NCBI GenBank assembly: GCA_945910035.1
Contig: OX246756.1
Location: forward strand, 50,865,808 to 50,929,807
DNA length: 64,000 nt
Source of the DNA: Brachypalpus laphriformis
Taxonomy: Eukaryota; Arthropoda; Insecta; Diptera; Syrphidae
Reading direction: 5' to 3'
Positions 55,790-64,000 of this stretch are shown in pieces; the stretch's first letter is position 1; each line of letters opens with the position of its first letter. A program made the translations under genes and the position numbers. The notes beneath the pieces are model-generated. The model saw only the letters and a list, made by a program, of their open reading frames with translations. It was not told the origin of the DNA and made no database searches.

Positions 55790-55955
55790 GCGAAATTCAA
55801 ATATCAACATATCCAGGACGAATCATTGTAACGGAGCCCAAGGGTATGGTACAGCCAAGGATAAATGTGGAAAAGCATTCAATGAGGCATGTTGTACTTA
55901 ATGGGCAGACAACGTTGCCGTGTATAGCCCAAGGACATCCGGTGCCAACGTATAG
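55790..55955 (+). CDS. Dscam-family gene, exon for the Ig2-Ig3 junction
   Basis: A 166-nt exon between ctaatgcag and gtgagt. Its first two bases complete the Gly codon from 37594, giving LTGEIQISTYPGRIIVTEP, then QPRINVEK and HVVLNGQTTLPCIAQGHPVP, ending in TYR with a split Arg codon. It finishes the G strand of Ig2 and begins Ig3 up to its first cysteine (LPCIAQG), where G-x-P-x-P-x-Y-x-W continues in the next exon. That next exon would start by completing the Arg codon and then Trp; I do not find it in the remaining 8 kb. In Dscam1 this region is the constant exon 5 before the exon 6 array. Confidence 0.9.
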
Positions 55956-56249
55956 GTGAGTTCAACTGCTTGAGTTTCAATTACATTTTTTCTGTAAATG
56001 CAATTTCTCGGTGGAATTTTCTTCTTTCTTTTTGGTTTTAATTTTATTTTTCTTTATTCACTTAGTCATGTAGCTATAGGGAAGATATGGATGTAGTAAG
56101 GGTATATTGGGTTTGGTGGCAGACACAGTAAAAAGATTTATATCGACTAAATCATAACGTTTGGATTTAGATAGTTACTTATGCAAATTCTTCAATGATC
56201 GTATCATGGGTAAATGGTAGCATTATTACTGGTGTTTCAATACATACTA
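55956..56249. other. Dscam intron, nothing recognised
   Basis: T-rich intronic sequence after the donor site. Confidence 0.35.
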
Positions 56250-56640
56250 CAAGGGGTGATTGAAAGTTTCATGGCCTACTACAGAACTAGTTTTCATCCT
56301 TTATTGGGTCTTTCTACTTCTTTTCCCAACATCCTAAAAGTGACTCTTATGAAGTTTCATTCCTGTGCTGCATCTGGTTCGGTTTATACACGTGCTTAAG
56401 TGAAGCAAAGTAAAGCATTTTTTTAAGAAATATAAAAAATGTATAATGCTAGAGAAGCTCTTTAAAAAAAGGCCTATTCCGAAGCAGATCCGTGGCAGTT
56501 TAGGGGAATCTTCCCCATCAAACAATAGTTGAAAATTCGGTAGCCGAATTCAAATGTGGACGAGAGAGCATTGAATACGACCCACGGTGTGGAAGATCAT
56601 CAATAAAAAAAAAAGTGTGATTTGATCATGGGAGGCCGCA
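56250..56640 (+). mobile_element. Mariner N-terminal fragment
   Basis: Plus-strand words VAEFKCGRESIEYDPRCGRS (about 56537-56596) match the DNA-binding domain of mariner transposases (usual form W-x-x-x-FKRGR-x-S-x-x-DD-x-R-x-GRP). A possible left terminal repeat near 56252 reads aaggggtgattgaaagtttc. Stops and a short A-run break it; the catalytic domain is absent. Confidence 0.55.
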
Positions 56641-56824
56641 GATTCAAAATAAGGGAAGTAGCTGAAATCCCGTATATTTTCTTTCTTATGCACTGCTTCC
56701 CATTGTGGTTCTTAGGGCCCTGATTAAGCCTACGCGCCATCGTAAATGGTTCCTGGCAATGTTTAGTATTGTAATATTCTTGCTGGGGTTCATTAAAATA
56801 AAACTGTCTTTTGTGCATTTCAAC

Positions 56825-57214
56825 TGTTTATTTATTGTCAACTACTAACTTTATTCTTTATTTGTTTCAAATTAAACTGTCGCTACAGATTCACAATCGT
56901 AATATCGACTATTTTCACCACTTGGTCGAGTATATCTTGTAATCGCTGTATTCACTTATAAACAACTGTATCGACGATGGTTGTGGTATGGGTATTTATA
57001 TAAAATTGCAAGGGGTTCTAGAACATGCTAGATGTTTCTTCGGGTGAATTGATGATCCTGGAATATTGGGATATTGTGTGGAACAATTATGGAACGTAAA
57101 CCCATCAGGTTGGAATATTTACTGCTAGCAGGTTTTGGCAATAGATGACGTTGCTACAGTTTGAGATACATTGTTTCAGTTTGGTACGCAAACCATCCTG
57201 TAGTCAATGCTACA
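56825..57214 (-). repeat. Ty3/gypsy long terminal repeat (3' LTR of a minus-strand element)
   Basis: A 390-bp unit with TGT...ACA termini (minus-strand start at 57214, end at 56825). It is preceded in element sense by a polypurine tract AGAGGGGGGCAG (57226-57215). A TATA-like TTTTATATAAATA (minus, 57005-56993) fits an LTR promoter. The pol frame ends with a TAG inside the first bases of the LTR. The partner 5' LTR is not in the window as far as I can see. Confidence 0.75.
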
Positions 57215-58305
57215 CTGCCCCCCTCTTAAACTTGTTCGTCCCGAACAAGATCATCTGGATTACTGCCATGGTAACAATGCCTCTTACTCCACGCTGGATC
57301 CGGAAGACGACGTCATTGATGCGTGTGACCACTTTATAAAGGCCCTCCCAGTCTTGCTGCAGCTTAGGTGACCTCCCCTTTTGCCGATGTGGGTTGTATA
57401 ACCATACTAGGTCTCTCTCGTGGAAGCTGGACGTTATTGCCTTCGTGTCGTACCTTGTTTTCATGCGGTCACTCGCTTTCCTTATCCTCGTCCTGGTTCT
57501 CTGATGTATGTCTCCGATCCTTTCCCTGAGGTCTGCCACGCAACCCTCTTCACATTTGGGCTCATCGTTAGGGGATCCAAACTTCACCTCACTAGGTAGC
57601 CGAACTGCTCGACCAAACAAATCTTCGGATGAAGTATGTTCAGTAGTACTGTGCACTGCATTCCGGTAGGCCATCAAGAAGAGAGGATTTTGTCGATCCC
57701 AATCGCGCTGGTGGTCTTCTACGACCTTGGAGAGATATTCGTTTAAGGTTCTGTTGAAGCACTCTACCATCCCGTCGGATTGTAGATTTCCTCTGCACTC
57801 CAACCGGCGATAGGCTCAGCTCTTACCCTTTGGATGGAAAGAAGGTTCTCTCTTCCTGACTTACACAATGCTTGCAGTCGCTCTTACATGGTCGCCGGGA
57901 TAAGGCATCTGCATTAGAATGAAGTTTCCCTTTACGATGCTATATTTGGTAATCGTACATCTGCAGTCGTTCAATCCATCTTGCGACCTGGCCCTTCAGA
58001 TTCTTGAACTGCAGCAGTCATTTTAGAGCCGCGTGGTCTGTGCGCAAAAGGAACTTTTGGCCGTAGAGGTATTTATGGAAGTGTTTTGTCGCCAGAAGCA
58101 GCGCCAGAAGTTCTCGCCTGGTCACGCAGTAATTCCTTTCCGGCTTGGAGAGCACTTTGCTGAAGTATGCTACTACCTTCTCTTTGCCGTTGTGTACCTG
58201 CGAAAGAACCGCTCCGACACCGACATTACTTGCATCTGCATCCACGATGAACATTTCTCCGGGACATCTTGTCCAAAACGTCTGGTCTATGCTGATACAA
58301 AACAA
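57215..58305 (-). pseudogene. Ty3/gypsy pol fragment: RNase H and integrase C-terminus
   Basis: Reading minus: RNase H (58305-58018) with FIVDADASNVGVGAVLSQ, KVVAYFSKVLSKPERNY and LRTDHAALK; then a damaged stretch 58018-57803; then the integrase end (57803-57210) with LQSDGMVECFNRTLN, FLMAYRNAVHSTTEHTS, the YDTKA...DLVWLYNP region and a chromodomain-like or GPY-type tail (WEGLYKVVTRINDVVFRI). Between them part of RNase H, the zinc finger and the integrase core are deleted. RT, protease and gag are absent, so it is a truncated, non-functional remnant. No envelope gene is seen. Confidence 0.8.
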
Positions 58306-58309
58306 TGAG

Positions 58310-58550
58310 CCTTCATCTTATGGTCCATGACTTGGAAGGCGAGGCAATCAGAGTAAGGGTTAAGATAAAAATAGAGAAAATAAAATCCTTAAGGGCTTTA
58401 AACTCACGTGCTCATTGCAATATTGCCGGATAGTAAATCAAATAAATTGACAGCTTTCTTTATCTCGGAAGCATGATCGGTGGTAGCACTCAGGAAAGCT
58501 AAAGCTGTGTTCAAAATGCTAGAACAGTGTAAGTGTAAGTAACAGCGCGA
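58310..58550. other. No gene seen
   Basis: Unassigned sequence between the gypsy remnant and a SINE; not resolved. Confidence 0.3.
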
Positions 58551-58554
58551 AAAC

Positions 58555-58735
58555 AACTTTGTTGGTCGTGGAATCAATCAATTCAAGCCCCAGCCGGGAA
58601 CAGCAATCAATAGCCACCCGAGTGTAAAAAGAAAGTGGAATAATATCTAAGTTTTTTCAACCACTGCACCAAAGAGAGGTTCCTGCCTGGTAGTATTATA
58701 CAATTAACTGGAGAGCCTGAATGCTCTGGGATTTG
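58555..58735 (+). repeat. tRNA-derived SINE, plus-strand copy
   Basis: Body matches the minus-strand SINE at 49780-50015: ttcaagccccagc near 58583, agccacccgagtgtaaa near 58612, aaccactgcaccaaa, then cctgcctggtagtatta. The head is poorly preserved. No A-tail or target duplication recognised. Confidence 0.7.
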
Positions 58736-58899
58736 CTAAGCAGTTCCTTATAGTGCTGGAATGGGAACTTTTCAGTCATCATTATGTAGAGAAAGCTGCA
58801 GCCGTTTTTTGATTGCACCTATAATTGGTTTCTTATTATGGGAAATCTGAAAATAGTAATAACGGTTTTAATACTTATAACTCCCTAGTTGGTTAACTC

Positions 58900-59390
58900 A
58901 CAATTCTGGTTGACCACTAATGGGTCTTAGGGCATCAACCACACCCATGCGCCATCGTGTTCGATTCCTGATGATGTGCTTAAGATTCATTCAGTTCATT
59001 CCCAGTTGCCGATATTCCTTTTCTACTGTTCCGCGCCACATCATACGAGGACCTGCCTGTATTCGGCCATGTTGTCTAGCGAATTACATTGCATGACTTT
59101 TCGGATAGCAAAATGTTCGTCATTAGGCAGGATGTGACAAATTCATTGCCACTTTCGTTTTTGCATAATTACGTTTATACGTTCCTTGACCGTTCTCTCA
59201 CAAAGCTGTTCGTTTGAGATACTTTTTAGCCAGAGTACCCATAACTACTTCTTAGACGACAATTAACAAATATTTGCAGCCTTTTTGTAGCATTAACCGT
59301 CACTTTTCAGGTAGTGCAGCCTTGCCGAACGCCAATTCGGATCTCAGGTTTTTTCGACAACAGCAGCATGGGACATTTCGCATTTTCATC
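58900..59390 (-). mobile_element. RTE-like LINE, family B 3' end
   Basis: Minus strand; corresponds to 19160-19700 (gcgccatcgtgttcg, tttgagatac...) and covers the C-terminal basic region. Heavily mutated. It lies beside a plus-strand copy of the same family. Confidence 0.65.
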
Positions 59391-59446
59391 CGAATGCCTC
59401 TCCTAAGTAGGGCACGCCATATAAACTCTCTGTCTCAACACTTGTG

Positions 59447-61380
59447 ACTGGGGCACGCACGTATGTCGGCGAAAAGCAGAAACACCACCGCACATGACTT
59501 TCTACAGACACCTGGAGACGAATCGATGAGCGTCCAGCAATCAAGGCTCGGATTGCAGTGGCCTCAGTAGTAGAGAGAACCGAACTTGAAGTCCAATATC
59601 GTGCGAAGAAGAAGGAAGTGCAACGTAGTGTGAGACGTGACAAACGTCAATATATCAACTTACTGGCCTCAAGGGCTGAAGAAGCAGCGAGCAGGTGCGA
59701 CAGTAGCACTGTTTACAACATCACTAAGCAGGTCATTGGTGGTCGAAACTCCAAACAACACCCAGTGAAGAGTCTAAACGATAACCTTCTGATTTCGGAT
59801 GAGGATCAGCTCACTAGATGGAGAGAACATTTTGCTAAAGTGCTAAATCACTTAGACGATGGCGGTATGATCTTGAATTCAAATGAGCAGTTCGAAGCAA
59901 CAAATTCCCGAATTCGCACCGCACCTCCTAATAAAACTGACAAAGCGGTGGGTATTGATGGCATACCTGCCGAGCTATTTCAAGCGGCGCCAAATAGATC
60001 GGCAGATTTACTGCATCCGCTAATACGGAGAGTTTGGGATAGTGAACAATTTCCACAGGAGTGGAAAAGGGGGATGATCATTAAGCTTCCAAAGAAGGGA
60101 AACTTGATGGAGTGCGGTAACTAGAGAGGTATATGCGTTCTTCCAGCCGTAACCAAAATAATAGCTAGAATAATTCTAGAACGAATTAAAGAACATTTAG
60201 ATTGAACTCTCAGGCTTTCGCGCTGGATCCTCCTGCATCGACCACATAAACAACTTACGGATCATAATCGAGCAATACGTTGAGTATAGGTCTCCGCTAC
60301 ATTTGCTGTTTATCGACATCGAGAAGGCTTTCGACAGCTTGAATCGAGATGCTATCTGGTTGGCCTTGCGCAGGAGAGGCATTCCAAAAAAACTTATAGC
60401 TATTTTCAAGGCTACAGACGAGGGCTGTAGGTGTCACATAGTGCACAATGGTAAGGTGCGGAGGATTTTGAAGTCCAAAGTGGAGTACGTCAAGGGTGCA
60501 TACTGTCCCCACTATTGTTCTTGGTGGTTATCAGCGATGTACTCCGTGCAGCATTGACGGAAGCTAATTATGGAATTCGTTGGACTATGACATCTTACCT
60601 TAAACAATTAGATTATGCTGACGATGTTTGTCTACTTTCACTTTGGATAATGGATCTTCATTTGTTGACCCAAAATCTAGAAGCTGAGGCAAACAACAAA
60701 TGGGGCTAAAAATAAACACAGCCAAAACAAAAGCCCTGAGCACTTCTAATACCCGCGCTCAACTTAACATTGCCAGACAGGAAGTTGAGAAAGTTGATAA
60801 CTTTCTTTATTTAGGAAGTGTCGTCTCGGCTAATCGCGGTGGCACCGAACTGGATGTGTGCAGCCGAATCGGGAAAGCTAAAGCTGCGTTCGGAATGCTC
60901 AAGCTACGACTGTTCCGCTCCAACGTAGAATCAGTGCTGCTTTATGGGTGCAGTACTTGGAAGGTGGACACCATTAAAACACGCAAGCTGCAAGTCTTTG
61001 TAAACAAATGCTTAAGAATCATATTGAGGATTTTTTTGCCGAATCGCATCTCCAACTAACAACTTTATCTAAGAACGGGCCAAGAATCTACAAGCATTAC
61101 TATACGAAGAAGAAAGTGGCAATGGATTGGACACACAGTACGGCGCGAAGACAACTCCATTGCGGAATACGCCATGCAGTGGAATCAGCTCACCCAGGAA
61201 GGCAGAATAGCGGGGCGCCCTAGGCAAACGTGGCGCAGAATAGTTGAGGAGAAATCGAGATCTTTAGGAATGAGTTGGAGGCAGCTCAACCGCGTTGCAG
61301 AAGTTCGAACAAGATGGCGTGCAGGCGTGGTTGACGCCTTATGCCCCGCGAGGGGGTAAAGGATCTAAGTAAGTAAGTAA
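59447..61380 (+). mobile_element. RTE-like LINE, family B copy 3 (linker, RT, 3' end)
   Basis: Starts after the endonuclease. RAKKKEVQRSVRRDKRQYIN near 59598 is followed by LTRWREHFAKVLNHLD, KAVGIDGIPAELFQ, WKRGMIIKLPKKGNLMECG, then a TAG at 60122 where copy 2 has Trp. Next come a frameshift near 60200, LLFIDIEKAFDSLNRDAIWL, a shift near 60505, LDYADDVCLLS (intact YADD near 60618), and KINTAKTKALST. The C-terminus (VDNFLYLGSVVSANRGGTEL, LLYGCSTWKV) ends in a basic stretch, and the 3' end is (TAAG)n at 61366-61380. It also holds the empty site for the SINE at 25900. Confidence 0.82.
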
Positions 61381-61489
61381 GTCTCAACACCTTGAAGTCT
61401 TTGACCACCTGTCCATCTATCCATTTCGCCCTTCAGTTTGCTTCTCTGAGCGTGACCGTGCTATATGCTGTGATGTTTTTAATATATAG

Positions 61490-61990
61490 GTGGTAAAAGA
61501 GAGGTAAAAGATGCAGAAATACTTTTAAAACATCTAATGCAGTTCACCGTAAAGCATATATGGTGCCTACAAATGCTGTTCTTTATACCCTGTTAAGTAC
61601 GTTCCTGACACTAGGATCACCATGTCATCCATATACCCGACTACCTTGATTCTTTCTATGTCAATACTTAGAAGAATTTTATTCATGACTATAAACCATA
61701 CTAGAGGTGAAATAACTCCGTTGTCTGTCAGCAAATATGGTTATGTGGCTATTTCCTTCTGTTGCCAGAGAGTAAATGTTTATTAGAAACTCTAAAGATT
61801 CAACGATTAACTGCACCCATTCTCCATCTAAATTTCACAGAAGAGACGGATTGGACGGACTTGCAAAGTTTTTGAGGGTTTCAATGGATTTGGTCGGTTT
61901 ACTGAGTATAAAGTACTCGAGAGTCATTTCTTCAAGACCAAACCAGCAAGCAAGCCAGGTAGCAATGGAACTACTTTGATCTAAGTCTGA
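61490..61990 (-). mobile_element. LOA-like LINE, RT fragment with YMDD box
   Basis: Minus-strand palm: GVISPLVWFIVMNKILL, VVGYMDDMVILVSG (about 61735-61620). The catalytic box is YMDD where the other LOA copies have YADD. The flanks are unreadable. Confidence 0.7.
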
Positions 61991-63282
61991 TATAGGAAAA
62001 CTTATCCGCTACATCAACCCACTAACCCTAAGCTCTCGTTCTTTAATGTCGAAACGTAATCTACCACACGATGAAATGTTATTTGAAAATCCTCAAGGAC
62101 TTAACACAAGTTATTTTAGCTCATAACTAAAATGTAGACATAGAAATACGATAGAGACTTAATGTTGTATTTCATAACTCCCGCAGCGATTCAAGTTTTA
62201 GTAATTAATTCGGAATTCGCTTGGCTTAAACATAATTTTTAACTCCATACTAGCCAAACAGGCTATATCGTCATCCACTGATTCAAACTATCGTAGGCTC
62301 TATCATTTATAACTTTCTATAACTTCCTCCCCACCAAGCATATCCCATTTGGATGAATTTAAATAATTAAAGCAAACAAAAAGTTAAAAATTATTTCGCC
62401 AGCAGTTCCCTAAATATTGAAGTTCCCTCTCGCTCGACTCGTTGTCCTTTATGAAACCCAAAATGCTCATGAATAATTCCAGTAAACTTCGTTCACTAAT
62501 TTCGTGTGCTACAGGCAAACATCGCCAGAGTATACTCATATGTATCTGTATGTGTACATCCCTCCGATGAAGGACTCTTTTGTGTAACCAACTCTTCCAA
62601 GTGGAATTTTTCGTGGTAAATTTTACGTGGACCACGAGACATTGCATGCAATTAATAAATTATACAAAAGGTTGTCCTTCGCAGCGAACGAACGGCAGTC
62701 CTTGGAATAGAATATACATCCTTTTCTATTCTTATCAACATTATAATTATATACGCCTTATTGTTGTTGTTTTTTTGCGTTGCGTCCTTTCGACCTAGAT
62801 GTATATATATTGTTTTTTTTAAACAGAATATGACCCAAACAAACCCTTACTTCTTTGATATAACATTTTTATTCTATATCCTAAATACCATACACAGCCA
62901 CAAAAAAAAAAGGATGCACATAAAAAATGAAGCATCGGAAGGAACGAAAGCCAGAATGGAGAATGAATAATAACAGAAAAAATGTAAAATTGCGAACGAA
63001 GAAGGACCTTGTCGTAAATGTTTGCGATACTACATCAGAGGATTTACGTTTTTTTTTTTTTAAGTAAAAGGAGAACACATATCCAGTGAAGTATAATTTA
63101 AGTCCTTCGTATGGTTTTTAAGGATTATTATCTGTAAACTGAGAAACGGATTACAAATGAGTATCATAGAGTGTTTTAAGGAATTTTAGATGCGCACTTA
63201 GATTAGGTTATGTAAGTACTCGTACGGCTGTCTATACTTGGACACAGAGGCACTTAGCCCAAAGAAAGGCCTTTGTGGGTTT
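61991..63282. other. No gene seen; AT-rich intron-like sequence
   Basis: Contains homopolymer runs (62770-62822, 62900-62911, 63050-63062). Nothing assigned. Confidence 0.4.
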
Positions 63283-63425
63283 TTTTTTTTTTTTTTCGGG
63301 ATAGGAAACGCTCGACTGAAGCACTCAGACGCAACTGGTCCATTGTACGACGAGATAGCAAACCGTGGTTTATCCATTTTATTGCTATTTTCTTGTCTTT
63401 CTAAGAAGGTCAAGCAAGCACTTCA
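63283..63425 (-). repeat. SINE, partial copy
   Basis: T-run at 63278-63297, then reversed words tacaatggaccagt and tgagtgcttcag, shared with the SINE 3' region at 49820-49860. The tRNA-like head is missing, so it is a 5'-truncated or shorter copy. Confidence 0.6.
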
Positions 63426-63439
63426 GTAATGAGCAGCTT

Positions 63440-64000
63440 ACAGTACCAACACCGAGGATCTGCCACCTGATACGAGCAAAGGCCGGACACTCGCAGAGAT
63501 GATGTTTTGTGGCGTCGCCGCTCTCTCCACAAGCGCCGCAGATGGTAGTGTCACTTAAGCCAGTTAAAGTGCTTGGCGAAAGCGCAGTGGTCTGTCAAGA
63601 CGCCAATGAGTTGTCTGCAGTCCTTTCTGCTGAGAGACAGAAAGAATGCCGCTGATTTCTTACAGACATCCGTGAACATTCGTTAAGTCAACCTACATCG
63701 TGGGGCCATACACAATTGTGTTCGCAAGAGAACCAATTGTCAATAACTGAGGATGCAGGAAGACCCAACGCGGGTTCGGGACCTAAGAAAGTCTACTCTG
63801 AGCCGTGTCTAGCAATCTCATCGAAGATCTCGTTTCCCAGGATCCCAGTGTGATCTGGGACCTAGCGAATTCAACCTTACGGCCGAGTTCAAGAGTTTTT
63901 TGTTTCACGAACTTTTTTTGGAAGTGGTTAAAGGGTTAAGCAAGGCTTTAATCGTAGCCTGAATGTCACTACAGACACAAATATTACGCCCGTTCCACCT
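63440..64000 (-). mobile_element. LOA-like LINE, RNase H tail, runs off right edge
   Basis: Minus-strand DNA around 63870-63790 encodes remnants of the RNase H block (HWDPGKRD-like in broken frames, corresponding to G-H-x-G-I-x-GNE-x-ADE), then the finger region near 63540-63440 with CGACGESGD-like words. Many stops. Clade inferred from these motifs only. Confidence 0.5.

Noticed and set aside
61366..61380. Stand-alone TAAG microsatellite
   Set aside because: It is the 3' tail of RTE family B copy 3; family A copy 2 has the same tail.
63000..63062. Coding sequence in the homopolymer-rich stretch
   Set aside because: Low-complexity Lys/Phe frames caused by A and T runs.
1..64000. CRISPR array, phage or bacterial operon
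   Set aside because: No regularly spaced repeats or compact co-directional genes; spliced exons and LINEs show an animal genome.

Overview
The window is nuclear DNA from an insect, most likely a fly (Diptera). The evidence is four short exons of a Dscam-family gene with consensus splice sites, AT-rich flanks, and a dense mix of LOA-, Jockey-, CR1- and RTE-like non-LTR retrotransposons, mariner elements, tRNA-derived SINEs and one Ty3/gypsy remnant. The species cannot be fixed from sequence alone. I see no bacterial genes, no rRNA, no functional tRNA and no CRISPR.

The only clear multi-exon host gene lies on the plus strand. Its exons are 17345-17403, 37183-37259, 37405-37594 and 55790-55955. 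They join in phase and encode the end of Ig domain 1, all of Ig2 and the start of Ig3 of a Dscam-type adhesion receptor. The two introns of about 19.8 kb and 18.2 kb are packed with retrotransposon debris. No array of alternative exons is visible, so this is probably a paralogue of the Dscam3/Dscam4 type and not the hypervariable Dscam1. A second plausible host gene is a small single-exon CCHC zinc-knuckle protein at 8256-8504.

Layout. 1-3590: CR1-group LINE running off the left edge (minus). 3587-6510: Jockey-type LINE with ORF1/ORF2 ATGA overlap (minus). 6.5-8.5 kb: LOA debris, a SINE, and the zinc-knuckle gene. 8885-10175: mariner-superfamily element. 10.9-13.8 kb: RTE family A copy with a nested family C copy. 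14.2-16.6 kb: two LOA RNase H tails. 17.3 kb: first Dscam exon. 19.1-27.0 kb: RTE family B pieces around an almost intact LOA element (20.5-24.9 kb). 27-29 kb: nothing recognised. 29.4-36.9 kb: LOA fragments in alternating orientation plus one unassigned LINE. 37.2-37.6 kb: two Dscam exons. 39.3-43.6 kb: RTE families A and C. 44.2-48.3 kb: second CR1-group LINE, flanked by two copies of a 480-bp repeat, one carrying a deleted mariner. 49.8-54.7 kb: SINE, LOA fragment, full-length RTE A copy. 55.8 kb: fourth Dscam exon. 56.2-58.3 kb: mariner and gypsy remnants with one LTR. 58.5-64 kb: SINEs, RTE B and LOA fragments.

No transposon here looks able to move: each carries stops, frameshifts or truncation. 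Internal comparison still gives hard evidence for several insertions (target-site duplications, and paralogous empty sites for one SINE and one mariner). No clearly new system was found. The most unusual items are the LINE-stuffed Dscam introns, a perfect 22-bp hairpin at 19076-19128, the head-to-head LINE fragments, and the short zinc-knuckle gene.
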